The notes under the pieces are model-generated. The model made no database searches. It had not been told where the DNA came from and was given only the letters and a program-made list of their open reading frames with translations. Shown here in pieces: positions 43,699 through 52,401 of a DNA stretch of 54,883 bases (positions within the stretch are counted from its first letter, which is position 1; each line of letters starts with the position of its first letter). Position numbers and translations under genes: made by a program. The stretch lies in assembly GCA_017403285.1 (NCBI GenBank), contig JAFQOI010000118.1, positions 1-54,883 on the forward strand, in the 5' to 3' direction. The DNA is from a bacterium (GTDB lineage Bacteria > Cyanobacteriota > Vampirovibrionia > Gastranaerophilales > Gastranaerophilaceae).

Positions 43699-44406
43699 TT
43701 AGAGGTCTTCATCCTCAAAACCAGGAGAACGAGTGGGTAGTTTTTTGTATCCAGGGTTAGTATAAACTGCTTTCTTTATATATTTATTAGTATAATCACC
43801 TTTTTCAAAAAGCTTTTGCAACATATTTTCCCTCGTAACGAGCGGAGATGGGTCTTTTAAAGCAGTAGGATTTTTTTCTGTTAGTTTCATCCATGTGGCT
43901 GCTTCTAGAGTCCAAGCATATGTTTCCTCATTCAGAGAAGCAAATTTATCTTGATGAACTGCTTCGTGTGTTAATAATGCCGCAATTGCCTCTGGTGGAG
44001 CATTTCTATGCTTTTCATTAATGTAAATATACAACCTGTTTTTCTTTTCCCATCCAAATGCATCAAAACTAGCATATTCAGGATTTATTTCGGACAAATT
44101 TCTAAATTCTATTTTAAAAGGTTTCTCACTTAAATTGTTTCCCATTAACGCTTTATAAGAATACTTTGAAATATTTTCCGTATTCATAAGTTCCATCGCC
44201 TGCATAATTGCGCCATCTTTTGTGATTTTTTTATATTTTTTTGCATAAGAATCAGTATCAAATTCAGGCTTGTTTACACTCATGCCTGCCTCTTGTTTTG
44301 AAACATTTAACTTGTTTTCATCAAGTCCATAAAACTCCTCCGAATAAGAATAATTTTGGACAAATATTATCGCTAAAAGACAGATTATTATTTTTTTTAT
44401 TTTCAT
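43699..44406 (-). CDS. Secreted HExxH protein
   Basis: 235 residues from 44406 (MKIKKIII; GGGAA about 3-4 nt upstream; the longer frame to 44430 lacks support). Signal peptide of about 22 residues (ending YSYS-E). HEAVH at 147-151 sits in the helix AIAALLTHEAVHQDKF, with an acidic NEETYAW nine residues later that could supply the third zinc ligand, as in gluzincin-like or DUF-type peptidases. Probably a periplasmic or secreted metalloprotease. It lies upstream of the glucanotransferase gene on the same strand, separated by 98 bp containing that gene's likely promoter. Confidence 0.7.
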   Translation of the reverse strand: MKIKKIIICLLAIIFVQNYSYSEEFYGLDENKLNVSKQEAGMSVNKPEFDTDSYAKKYKKITKDGAIMQAMELMNTENISKYSYKALMGNNLSEKPFKIEFRNLSEINPEYASFDAFGWEKKNRLYIYINEKHRNAPPEAIAALLTHEAVHQDKFASLNEETYAWTLEAATWMKLTEKNPTALKDPSPLVTRENMLQKLFEKGDYTNKYIKKAVYTNPGYKKLPTRSPGFEDEDL

Positions 44407-44668
44407 AAATTCCCAACAATTTCTATACACTTATTATTACCCATTTATTCTATAAGGACAAATTTTTCTTAAGCAAGTTCCCTTATTTTTACAAATAGAA
44501 ATCATTTTGTAACCAAACATTAAATTATCAGAAATAAGTGAAATAACATTTTAGTAAAAAAAGTATACATAAAATTAGTAATTATTTGAAATCATGCTCA
44601 AGTTATTATATTCTTATCCATGTACTGGGTGGTTTAATAATTACAGGGATATACGAAAAGAGCAGGAT

Positions 44669-45691
44669 ATGGAACAATTTGAGGAAAACTTATACGTTGT
44701 AGATTTAGGGAATATCAATACTGCACCTGAAATAATTTTTGAATTGAGTTCCATTCTTGATAACGAAGAAGCGAAAAACAAAAGAATTTGCTTAAAATTA
44801 GGTAATATTGATTTAAACCAAGCACAGTTACTAAGTATAAAGTCACTTGTAAACAGTATTGAATCAACTCTTTCCAGCATAGATACAAAATCTGTAGAAA
44901 CAGAAAAAGTTGCTCTTTCTTTGGGAATTATTGTTTCAAATATATCTGCTGAAAACTCAATTGATGTTACCCCTGAAATGACGTACAAAACTGCGGAAGA
45001 ATTTAAAGAAGCACAAGAAAATACAATTGAAGAAAAAACTGAAAAAACAGAGCACGAAATAATTGAACAAATAGAAGTTCAAGAAGAAGTAGATAAAGAG
45101 CCACAAATGGAACAAGAAGTGGTTTCTAATGAATGCATTACGCAAGAACAGCCTGACGAAGAAAAGAAAGAAGAGCCAAAAGAAGTTTTTGATGAACTTG
45201 ATGCAATTTTTTCATCATCACCAGCACAAAATACGTTCTTAGAAATGGAAGCAACTCAATCTCTTTATGAAGAAAGAGAAGCATTAACTGACATTATTGT
45301 TCCAGAACAAGAATATACAAAAGAAGATATTGAACTCGAATCATTCTCAACAAAATACATAAAACAAACAATACGTTCAGGACAGGTAATAAACTACGAA
45401 GGGAACGTTGTTATAGTTGGAGATTGTCATCCTGGTTGCGAAATAACCGCATTAGGTGATATAACCGTATGGGGTGTTTTAAGCGGAATTGCTCATGCTG
45501 GTGCAGGTGGCAACCAAAAAGCAAGAATTCGTGCACTAAAGATGAATGCAATTCAATTAAGAATAGCAAATTGTTATTCAAGAAGGCCAGATTCTATAGA
45601 AACAATATTTGCTGAAAAAACAAATTCTTTCACGCCAGAAGAAGCGCGAATAGTAAACAATGAAATAGTAGTATTTAAGATAAACGATTAA
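44669..45691 (+). CDS. minC: Septum site-determining protein MinC with long acidic linker
   Basis: 340 residues from 44669. The MinC C-terminal beta-helix is clear: IRSGQVINYEGNVVIVGDCHPGCEITALGDITVWGVLSGIAHAG, with QLRIANCYSRR at the end; it binds MinD and FtsZ. The N-terminal FtsZ-inhibiting domain is short and divergent, and the two are joined by a Glu-rich linker of about 100 residues (EEKTEKTEHEIIEQIEVQEE), much longer than in E. coli. The start is uncertain: AGGA lies close to this ATG, and another in-frame ATG at 44594 is possible, but promoter-like sequence overlaps that region. First gene of minCDE, 12 bp from minD. Confidence 0.9.
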   Translation: MEQFEENLYVVDLGNINTAPEIIFELSSILDNEEAKNKRICLKLGNIDLNQAQLLSIKSLVNSIESTLSSIDTKSVETEKVALSLGIIVSNISAENSIDVTPEMTYKTAEEFKEAQENTIEEKTEKTEHEIIEQIEVQEEVDKEPQMEQEVVSNECITQEQPDEEKKEEPKEVFDELDAIFSSSPAQNTFLEMEATQSLYEEREALTDIIVPEQEYTKEDIELESFSTKYIKQTIRSGQVINYEGNVVIVGDCHPGCEITALGDITVWGVLSGIAHAGAGGNQKARIRALKMNAIQLRIANCYSRRPDSIETIFAEKTNSFTPEEARIVNNEIVVFKIND

Positions 45692-45703
45692 GGAGCGGAT
45701 TAG

Positions 45704-46525
45704 ATGACAGGGAGAGTTATAGTTATAACATCCGGTAAAGGCGGGGTAGGAAAAACTACTACAAGTGCCAATATTGGTACTGCACTCGCAAAAAGCGGAC
45801 ATAGCGTTGTTCTTGTTGATACAGACATCGGATTAAGAAATTTAGATTTACTTCTAGGACTTGAAAACAGAATTGTTTACACTTTAGTTGATGTTGTTGA
45901 AGAACGTTGCAAATTAAAACAAGCATTGGTAAAAGATAAGAAAAACCCTAATTTATGTCTTCTTGCCGCTGCACAAACTAGAGACAAATCTTCTGTTAAT
46001 GCAGAACAACTTAAGAAAATAACAGAAAAACTAAAGAAAGATTATGACTATATTTTAGTTGATTGCCCCGCAGGTATTGAACAAGGATTTCAAACAGCAA
46101 TCGCAGGCGCTTCAGAAGCAATAGTTGTTACGACACCTGAAATGTCTGCTGTGCGTGATGCTGATAGAATTATTGGTTTACTTGAAGCAGCAGAAGGCGT
46201 GGAAAGTTATAAGCTTTTAATCAACCGTGTAAGACCAAGTATGATTAAGTCTAACGACATGATGAGCGTTGAAGATGTTGAAAACATTTTATCTTGTGAA
46301 AAAATTGGTGTTATTCCAGAAGATACAGGCATAATAACTTCAACAAACAGGGGTGAACCTATTGTAAATAACGAAAAATCACTTGCTGGTCGTGCATACT
46401 TAAATGTTGCAAAAAGAATTAACGGCGAAGACGTTCCTTTCTTAGACCTTGATGAACCAAAAGGAATAGTAGATAAACTAAAAAAATTCTTTTCTGGATT
46501 AAATAAACAGGGAAAGGAGCAATAG
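45704..46525 (+). CDS. minD: Septum site-determining ATPase MinD
   Basis: 273 residues. The deviant Walker A is GKGGVGKTT; VDTDIGLRNLD is switch I and DYILVDCPAGIEQG is Walker B. The C-terminal amphipathic helix (GIVDKLKKFFSGLNK) is the membrane-targeting sequence. ATP-bound MinD dimerises on the membrane, recruits MinC to block FtsZ away from midcell, and is released by MinE. AGGAG precedes the ATG. Its TAG is followed directly by the minE ATG. Confidence 0.97.
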   Translation: MTGRVIVITSGKGGVGKTTTSANIGTALAKSGHSVVLVDTDIGLRNLDLLLGLENRIVYTLVDVVEERCKLKQALVKDKKNPNLCLLAAAQTRDKSSVNAEQLKKITEKLKKDYDYILVDCPAGIEQGFQTAIAGASEAIVVTTPEMSAVRDADRIIGLLEAAEGVESYKLLINRVRPSMIKSNDMMSVEDVENILSCEKIGVIPEDTGIITSTNRGEPIVNNEKSLAGRAYLNVAKRINGEDVPFLDLDEPKGIVDKLKKFFSGLNKQGKEQ

Positions 46526-47023
46526 ATGAAAACACTTTTTACTGATTTATACAATAAAATAATGGAAATTTTTCAACGTGACAAATCTGAAAATACAAGT
46601 GGTTGCGCAGTTGATAGACTTCAAGTTATATTGATGCACGATAGAACAAAACTTGACCCATTAATTATGAATAAAATGAGAGAAGAACTTATTAATGTCT
46701 TTTCAAAATATGTTGTAATCGATAAAGAAAAACTTGAAATTGATTTGACTAACGAAGGCGATGCTGCTGCTTTGATGCTTAACATACCTATTGTCAGAGC
46801 AAAAACAGAAGAAGAGTTGGAAGAATTAAGAAAACAACTTCAAGAAGAAGAAAAAGCCAAAGAATCTGATGATGATGATGAAACTGAAGAAGAAATAATT
46901 GAGGAAGCAGAATACGAAATAGTTGAAGAAAAAGAAGAAACCGAAGATGAAAACGAAGAAGAATCTGAGGATGAAATAAAAGAAGAAGACGAAGAAAAAG
47001 AAGAAGAATCAACTGAAGATTAA
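46526..47023 (+). CDS. minE: MinE with a ~70-residue acidic C-terminal extension
   Basis: 165 residues against about 90 in typical MinE. Residues 1-92 are normal: an N-terminal membrane-binding segment, CAVDRLQVILMHDRTKLDP (MinD-binding helix/strand), and the topological-specificity domain ending LMLNIPIVRAK. From residue 94 the protein is almost purely Glu/Asp (SDDDDETEEEIIEEAEYEI and similar), with hardly any hydrophobic residues. AAGGAG from the end of minD drives translation. The tail could alter MinD affinity or oscillation; whether it is widespread in relatives is unknown to me. A hairpin terminator follows. Confidence 0.94.
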   Translation: MKTLFTDLYNKIMEIFQRDKSENTSGCAVDRLQVILMHDRTKLDPLIMNKMREELINVFSKYVVIDKEKLEIDLTNEGDAAALMLNIPIVRAKTEEELEELRKQLQEEEKAKESDDDDETEEEIIEEAEYEIVEEKEETEDENEEESEDEIKEEDEEKEEESTED

Positions 47024-47033
47024 AGAATTAAAG

Positions 47034-47069
47034 CAACGAAAAAGAGAACATAAGTTCTCTTTTTCGTTG
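47034..47069 (+). terminator. Perfect 16-bp hairpin after minE
   Basis: CAACGAAAAAGAGAAC (47034-47049) pairs fully with GTTCTCTTTTTCGTTG (47054-47069) around a 4-nt loop. It lacks a long T tract after the stem but has a T5 run within it. The probable role is terminating minCDE. Confidence 0.7.
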
Positions 47070-47146
47070 TAAATACTAAATACTTGATTTTTTAAATTCA
47101 GCAAACATAATATAAATATCAGTCGTTCACTTTAAGAAAGAGATAA

Positions 47147-47223
<77 letters not shown>

Positions 47224-47226
47224 TTT

Positions 47227-47262
47227 AAAAAAGGATTTTAGAAATATCTAAAATCCTTTTTT
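47227..47262 (+). terminator. Terminator of tRNA-fMet
   Basis: A perfect 16-bp stem (AAAAAAGGATTTTAGA with its complement) with an AATA loop; the T6 run forms the end of the stem. Confidence 0.88.
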
Positions 47263-47405
47263 ATTTATAAAAAGATTGTTAAAATCATATTTTTCAGTAT
47301 CATTGTAAACAAATGTTACAAAATAAATAAAAAAGATTACTTTTCCCTAAAGTTCATTAAAAACATGTCGATGGTATGTGTGTAACAAACAATAAGGAGG
47401 AAAAG

Positions 47406-47780
47406 ATGAACAATATTAATCCTATTTATTTAGGGCTTGCAAATGGGCTAACTGTAAAGAAGGAAGATAAACAAGAGATTGTAAAAAATCCTGAAAAAAG
47501 CGATGTTCAGCCAGAGTCTAAATCAGCCGTTAACTCAAATGAAGTGCTCGGATTTTTGGCAGCACAAAATGCAGATTTAGTTCCAGCAAAAGCTAAAAGA
47601 ACTGTGGATGTTTCAAAATATGTTACACCTGAACAAGCAAGCCGTATTGCAGGATCAATGAAAGATTTTGAAAAAGATTTTACTGAAATTTCAGCCGCAG
47701 CAATCAGCGAATTTCCTGATTTGACTGAAGAAGCAGCAGATGGAATTGCTATTACATATATCAATTCAACCTTAGCATAA
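47406..47780 (+). CDS. Small acidic hypothetical protein
   Basis: 124 residues from 47406, where AAGGAGG lies 5-6 nt upstream; an earlier in-frame start is rejected. MNNINPIYLGLANGL at the N-terminus is not a Sec signal and recalls, loosely, the M-[KN]-x-[SN] openings of tagged proteins, but no SFG box follows. A Lys/Glu/Ser linker (about 20-50) leads to a helical C-terminal domain (YVTPEQASRIAGSMKDFEKDF to ADGIAITYINSTLA). Not recognised. It has its own terminator and promoter region, so is monocistronic. Confidence 0.7.
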   Translation: MNNINPIYLGLANGLTVKKEDKQEIVKNPEKSDVQPESKSAVNSNEVLGFLAAQNADLVPAKAKRTVDVSKYVTPEQASRIAGSMKDFEKDFTEISAAAISEFPDLTEEAADGIAITYINSTLA

Positions 47781-47831
47781 TTTGTCCCCAATTTAATTTA
47801 TCTTATAAAGTTATTGTTTGTTATTTTTACC

Positions 47832-47857
47832 AAGACCGCTTTTGCGGTCTTTATTTT
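47832..47857 (+). terminator. Terminator of the small acidic protein gene
   Basis: An 8-bp stem AAGACCGC/GCGGTCTT with a TTTT loop and T-rich tail. Confidence 0.88.
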
Positions 47858-47900
47858 ATGCTATAATTTATAAAAAGTCATATAAAAAGGTCAAAAATCC

Positions 47901-48752
47901 ATGGGTTATAAAATATTAGAAAAAATTGAATTATGTCCAAATCAATATGAATTAAAAATAGATGCACCTTATGTTACGAGAAATGCACAAGCAGGACAAT
48001 TTATTATTTTTAGAGTTGAAGAACAAGGTGAAAGAGTTCCAATTACTATCGCTGATATTGACAGAGAGAAAGGTATATTAACTGTTGTCTTTATGGCTGT
48101 TGGTTATTCTACAAAGAAACTAGCAATGCTTGAGGTAGGTGATGAAATTCCTGATGTTGTTGGACCTTTAGGAAAAGCAACTGAAATTAAAAATTATGGA
48201 ACAGTTGTTTGTGTTGCTGGTGGATATGGTGCGGCACCTTGCTATTTGATTTCTAAAGCTTTCCATGAAGCAGGGAATAAAGTTCACATGATTATGGGTG
48301 CAAGAAACAAAGATTTATTATTCTGGAAAGATAAGATGGCAAAAGCATGTACCGAATTAAATATTGCAACTGATGATGGTTCTTTAGGTCACAAAGGTTT
48401 TGTTACAGAAGTATTAGCAGAAATAATGGAAAAAGAAACTATTAACTATGTTATAGCAGTTGGTCCAATGCCAATGATGAGAGCAGTTGCAGATCTTACA
48501 AGAGAAAAAGAAATTAAAACTGAAGCAAGCATGAACCCTATTATGATTGATGGAACGGGCATGTGCGGGGCTTGCAGAGTTACAGTCGGAGGAGAAGTTA
48601 AATTTGCCTGTATTGATGGTCCTGACTTTGATGCACACAAAATAGACTTTGATGAGGTAATTAACAGAACAAGAATATATAAAAACGAAGAAAAAAGAAG
48701 AAGCGAAAACTGTAATTTAATAAAAAAAGCTGATGCAGTTGCATCAAAATAA
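47901..48752 (+). CDS. NfnA/sulfide-dihydroorotate dehydrogenase-like FAD/NAD-binding protein
   Basis: 283 residues of the ferredoxin-NADP+ reductase superfamily, the small-subunit type found with NADPH-dependent glutamate synthase-like partners (NfnA in electron-bifurcating transhydrogenase). It has an FAD barrel (RVPITIADID), an NAD domain (CVAGGYGAAPCY, IAVGPMPMMRAVADL) and the C-terminal [2Fe-2S] Cys set GTGMCGACRVTVGG...FACIDGPDFD. The usual large-subunit gene does not follow; instead a 59-residue Cys protein does. TATAAT (47862-47867) and AAAGGT (9 nt before the ATG) support expression. It may supply ferredoxin-linked NADPH if a distant partner exists. Confidence 0.9.
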   Translation: MGYKILEKIELCPNQYELKIDAPYVTRNAQAGQFIIFRVEEQGERVPITIADIDREKGILTVVFMAVGYSTKKLAMLEVGDEIPDVVGPLGKATEIKNYGTVVCVAGGYGAAPCYLISKAFHEAGNKVHMIMGARNKDLLFWKDKMAKACTELNIATDDGSLGHKGFVTEVLAEIMEKETINYVIAVGPMPMMRAVADLTREKEIKTEASMNPIMIDGTGMCGACRVTVGGEVKFACIDGPDFDAHKIDFDEVINRTRIYKNEEKRRSENCNLIKKADAVASK

Positions 48753-48764
48753 AAGGAGGACATA

Positions 48765-48944
48765 GTGAGCAGTCAAATTCCTATTTGCCCGATAATGAGT
48801 TCGGGGAACGAATATCCAATAGTATGTGCACAAGAAAATTGCGCTTGGTATATGAAAAATTACAAAACCTGTAGTGTTTACTTGCTTGCTCATAACGCAG
48901 CACTAGACATAAAAGGAAAGCAAGGACAAAAAACACCTCAATAA
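48765..48944 (+). CDS. 59-residue cysteine-containing small protein
   Basis: GTG start after a perfect AAAGGAGGA. It reads MSSQIPICPIMSSGNEYPIV, then CAQENCAWY, then KTCSVYLLAHNAALDIKGKQ. The four cysteines (C8, C21, C26, C36; spacing 12, 4 and 9) could hold a metal or small iron-sulphur site. It begins 12 bp after the NfnA-like gene, so they are co-transcribed, and its stop sits inside the loop of the operon terminator. No named family is recognised; a redox or assembly accessory for the flavoprotein is the natural guess. Confidence 0.8.
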   Translation: MSSQIPICPIMSSGNEYPIVCAQENCAWYMKNYKTCSVYLLAHNAALDIKGKQGQKTPQ

Positions 48945-48956
48945 GAGGTGTTTTTT
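48928..48956. terminator. Bidirectional terminator between convergent genes
   Basis: A 12-bp perfect stem (AAAAAACACCTC with GAGGTGTTTTTT), 5-nt loop. The loop contains the stop codon of the 59-residue protein, and the right arm overlaps the end of the protease gene, so it serves both strands. Confidence 0.85.
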
Positions 48957-49647
48957 ATTTTAGATATCCATTCACAAGTTTTTTTACTTCATTTGCAGGT
49001 ACAGCGAATCCAATACCAATATTAGATTTATTGTTATCAGGATTAAATATAGATTGACTAATCCCAATAACTTCCCCTTTTATGTTTAATATTGGACCAC
49101 CAGATGACCCTGGATTTATAGCGGCATCTGTTTGAATTTTATTTCTTTCATTGTCAATCCTTGATACAATCCCTGTTGTAAGTGTCCCATTAAAGCCAAA
49201 GGGATTACCAATCGCTAAGACCTTTTGCCCTACTTTTACAAGTGATGAATCAGCAAATTTTATTGTAGGCAAAGGATGTTTTGGCTCTATTTTTAGTAGT
49301 GCCAAATCTCCTTGTTTGTCTTCTTTGTCAAGAATTTCTGCTTTATATATCTCCCCATCTGAAGTCGTTACCTCAATATATGTAGAGTTTTCGACGACAT
49401 GTGAACTCGTTAAAATTATTCCGCTCTTATTGATGACACACCCCGTACCAGATGATAGCCCATCGGCCATTTGTGCTTCTACCAAAACGATTGAGGGGTT
49501 TATCTTTTCATAAACTGTCACATTAATGAATTCTTCACCTTTATATTCAACATCCTTTGAATAAACCGTATTATTAATAGATGAACTAATAAGCAAATAC
49601 GCACTACATCCTATAATTAGCAAAAAATGTTTCATATTTTTTAGCAT
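48955..49647 (-). CDS. HtrA-like trypsin-fold serine protease without PDZ
   Basis: 230 residues. The ATG at 49647 follows GGGTG by 6 nt; an in-frame GTG three codons earlier is possible. An N-terminal hydrophobic segment (HFLLIIGCSAYLLISSS) anchors or exports it. The catalytic triad is visible: H83 in TSSHVV, D114 in QGDLALL, S182 in NPGSSGGPI, the S1C/HtrA pattern. PDZ domains normally found in DegP/HtrA are absent, so it may be a simple periplasmic quality-control protease. Confidence 0.9.
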   Translation of the reverse strand: MLKNMKHFLLIIGCSAYLLISSSINNTVYSKDVEYKGEEFINVTVYEKINPSIVLVEAQMADGLSSGTGCVINKSGIILTSSHVVENSTYIEVTTSDGEIYKAEILDKEDKQGDLALLKIEPKHPLPTIKFADSSLVKVGQKVLAIGNPFGFNGTLTTGIVSRIDNERNKIQTDAAINPGSSGGPILNIKGEVIGISQSIFNPDNNKSNIGIGFAVPANEVKKLVNGYLK

Positions 49648-49809
49648 TGAATTCACCCGAATTTTCTTACATTTTTATTAAACAAGTATTTTTAAAATTT
49701 ATCATCAGTAATTAAATAGCAAATGAAAGCAATTAAAAAAACAATTATAACTTCAAATTAAATGTGTCATAAAAAATAGTTTTATCTTATAATTTTCATT
49801 GAGGGAAAA

Positions 49810-51192
49810 ATGTCAAAATCGGAATTAATAAAAAATATGCAATTAATTTCAGGCAAAAAAAATGTTCTTTTTGCCGATGATGAAATATGCACATACTCAA
49901 CCGATTCAACAAACATCACCAATCTTAGAGAAAAAGCTGATGTTATTGTTTTTCCACAAAACACTCAACAAGTTAGCAAAATAATGCAATATGCGTTTTC
50001 TACTATAACTCCAGTTATAGCAAGAGCAGCAGGAACAAACCTTTGCGGTGCCTGCATCCCAAAACACGGCGGAATAATTCTTGATTTTTCAAGAATGAAC
50101 AAAATCATAGAAATTAACAAAAATAATTTATACTGCATAGTTGAGCCAGGTGTTGTAGTTGAAGACCTACAAAATGCCGTAGAAAAAGAAAACTTATTTT
50201 ATCCTCCAGATCCATCCAATTTGAAAGTTTCTATGATTGGTGGTAGCATTGGTCTTTCTTCTGGTGGTCCACATACATTTAAATATGGTTCAACAAAAGA
50301 TTTTATCATAGATTTAGAAGTTGTAACTGCAGATGGAACAATTATGCATACAGGATCACCCTGTTCTAAAGATGTTACTGGCTACAACCTCACTCAATTA
50401 TTTGTTGGTTCAGAAGGAACTTTGGGCATTGTAACAAGAGCAACTATAAGATTAATCCCAAAACCAGAGGCAAAAAGAACAATGCTCGCTTATTTTGATA
50501 GTTTAGAAGATACTTCTACAACAGTTAATGAGATTATTTCCAATTTAATAACGCCATCTGTTATTGATTTACTTGATAAAAATACTCTACAAACAATTGA
50601 AAGTTTTTATCCATCTGGACTTTTAACTGATAAAGAAGCCGCTTTGCTAATTGAAATTGATGGTTTTAAAGCAAATTTGGACAATCAATATAAAAAAATA
50701 ATAGAGATATGTGAAAAAAATCATTCTGCATTTATACAAAAGGCAGAAACAACGGAAGAATCAAATAAAATATGGATTTCTAGACGTTCTTCTTTTGGTG
50801 CAACAGCCAAATTAGCTCCAAATGTTGTTACAGAAGATGTAGTTGTTCCTCGAGAAAACATAGTTCCTCTTGTAAAAGGAATAAGAGCGATTTGCGACAA
50901 ATACAATCTAAAAACCTGTATTATGGGACATATTGGAGATGGGAACATTCATCCTAACATTGCGCTAGATTTAAGAAATCAAGACGAACTAAATAACTTT
51001 AAAAAAGCCAAAACTGAACTTTTTGACCTCGCTTTATCTTTAAATGGAAGATTATCTGGAGAACACGGCATTGGATGCGAAAAATCTTACTATATCGATA
51101 AAGCAATTGATGCTACAGCGCTTAACTATATGAAATCCCTTAAAAAAGTTTTTGACCCAAAGAATATACTTAACCCTGGAAAGATTTTTTAA
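49810..51192 (+). CDS. FAD-linked oxidase of the GlcD/D-lactate dehydrogenase family
   Basis: 460 residues. An FAD-binding type 4 domain (GTNLCGACIPKHGGIILDFSR, FYPPDPSN, SIGLSSGGPHTFKYGST, GYNLTQLFVGSEGTLGI) and the C-terminal FAD-oxidase domain (MGHIGDGNIHPN with metal His residues, LSGEHGIGCEK) are complete. It oxidises a 2-hydroxyacid such as glycolate or D-lactate to the 2-oxoacid; the substrate cannot be told apart here, and no glcE/glcF genes follow. GAGGGA precedes the ATG. The cutA ATG begins 1 nt after the stop. Confidence 0.9.
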   Translation: MSKSELIKNMQLISGKKNVLFADDEICTYSTDSTNITNLREKADVIVFPQNTQQVSKIMQYAFSTITPVIARAAGTNLCGACIPKHGGIILDFSRMNKIIEINKNNLYCIVEPGVVVEDLQNAVEKENLFYPPDPSNLKVSMIGGSIGLSSGGPHTFKYGSTKDFIIDLEVVTADGTIMHTGSPCSKDVTGYNLTQLFVGSEGTLGIVTRATIRLIPKPEAKRTMLAYFDSLEDTSTTVNEIISNLITPSVIDLLDKNTLQTIESFYPSGLLTDKEAALLIEIDGFKANLDNQYKKIIEICEKNHSAFIQKAETTEESNKIWISRRSSFGATAKLAPNVVTEDVVVPRENIVPLVKGIRAICDKYNLKTCIMGHIGDGNIHPNIALDLRNQDELNNFKKAKTELFDLALSLNGRLSGEHGIGCEKSYYIDKAIDATALNYMKSLKKVFDPKNILNPGKIF

Positions 51193-51193
51193 T

Positions 51194-51511
51194 ATGAAAT
51201 ATTGCATTGTAAAATCCACTGCTTCAAATAAAGAAGAAGCGGTTAAAATTTCAAGATTTTTAGTAGAAAACAAACTTATTGCTTGCGCTAATATCATTGA
51301 AAATATCACCTCTATATACAATTGGGATGGCAAATTAAATCAAGACAATGAAGTTTTAATAATTATGAAGACTAAAATTGAGTTATATGATAAAGTTGAA
51401 GAAGCAATAAAAAAACTTCATAGCTATGATACGCCTGAAATCATTGTCACTCCAGTAATATCTGGAAGTAAAGAGTATTTAGACTGGATTAATGAACAAA
51501 CAGAGGAATAA
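51194..51511 (+). CDS. cutA: Divalent-cation tolerance protein CutA
   Basis: 105 residues, the normal CutA1 length. KLIACANIIENITSIYNWDGKL (compare 'lAACvni.p...S.Y.W.G.i') and the C-terminal YDTPEIIVTPVISGSKEYLDWI are diagnostic. CutA1 forms a very stable trimer resembling PII signalling proteins; its cellular role is unsettled despite the copper link. The ATG at 51194 directly after the previous stop is chosen, with GGAAAG upstream. Confidence 0.94.
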   Translation: MKYCIVKSTASNKEEAVKISRFLVENKLIACANIIENITSIYNWDGKLNQDNEVLIIMKTKIELYDKVEEAIKKLHSYDTPEIIVTPVISGSKEYLDWINEQTEE

Positions 51512-51558
51512 AAATTATTTTTGGATTAAAGAAAAAAGAACCTGAATATACTGTAAAA

Positions 51559-52392
51559 ATGTACTATGACAAATCAAAACCATTAAACAAAAGAAATGTC
51601 ATAGAATTTTTAAAATCCGTCGGAATTGAAGTTAAAACAAATACTAAAGCCAGAGGTAACCAAGGGCTTTATCAAAAAAACAGGATTGATATTGCAAGAG
51701 GAATAAAAGACGATAAGGCAATTGAAGTTTTAGTGCATGAATTTGCTCACCACATTCACTATAAAATTGATAAAGATTTTATTAAAAATGGAGGAAGTAT
51801 TGAAACACTTTTTGACACAACAAGCACTTCTTCCATAAAAAAAGAACTAATTAATATAACAAATTTAATTGATAAAAATTCCCGCCTACAAGTTTTTTCA
51901 GATGCAAAAGATGATGCATCAAAAACAATAAAAAGAATGCAAAATGCTATAAAGCGTGATTATCCTAATTTTTTACGTTCAAAAAAGTTTCCTGAATTTG
52001 AAAAATACATTAAAAATTCAGATGCAAAATATCTTGTAAAATATGATGCTGTAAGGATTTCAAAAGGTTTATTTTTCAAAAAAGAAGTCGTTTTATCTAT
52101 AAAAAATTTGGAAAAAGATTTTCCCGATATGCCAAAAGCATTTCAAATATACATTAGATTATGCTCTTTGCAAAGGAAACAACTAAAATTAGCGAGAAGA
52201 ATGAACAAACTTAACAAATACTATGAAAAACCAACCGAACTATTTGCAAGATTTGTTCAGGGCTATTTCTCAACACCAGAAACAATTTCAACCATTGCAC
52301 CTATAACTGTCAAAAGATTTAATGAATTATTAGAATCTGGCTATTATAAAGAATTAAAAAATTTATTTGAGATATTTGCAAAAAAATATTAA
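51559..52392 (+). CDS. HEFAH metallopeptidase-like protein
   Basis: 277 residues. HEFAHHIH at 60-67 in VLVHEFAHHIHYKI is an HExxH zinc helix; KYYEKPTELFARFVQGYF near residue 221 resembles the downstream 'E..A..FA' ligand helix of IrrE/M78-like or similar peptidases, far from the first motif because of a helical insertion. There is no signal peptide. The ATG lacks a ribosome-binding site, whereas an ATT codon at 51514 in the same frame (adding 15 residues, IIFGLKKKEPEYTVK) has GAGGAA just upstream; a rare ATT start is therefore possible. It follows cutA in the same direction. Confidence 0.68.
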   Translation: MYYDKSKPLNKRNVIEFLKSVGIEVKTNTKARGNQGLYQKNRIDIARGIKDDKAIEVLVHEFAHHIHYKIDKDFIKNGGSIETLFDTTSTSSIKKELINITNLIDKNSRLQVFSDAKDDASKTIKRMQNAIKRDYPNFLRSKKFPEFEKYIKNSDAKYLVKYDAVRISKGLFFKKEVVLSIKNLEKDFPDMPKAFQIYIRLCSLQRKQLKLARRMNKLNKYYEKPTELFARFVQGYFSTPETISTIAPITVKRFNELLESGYYKELKNLFEIFAKKY

Positions 52393-52401
52393 AATCAATT
52401 T

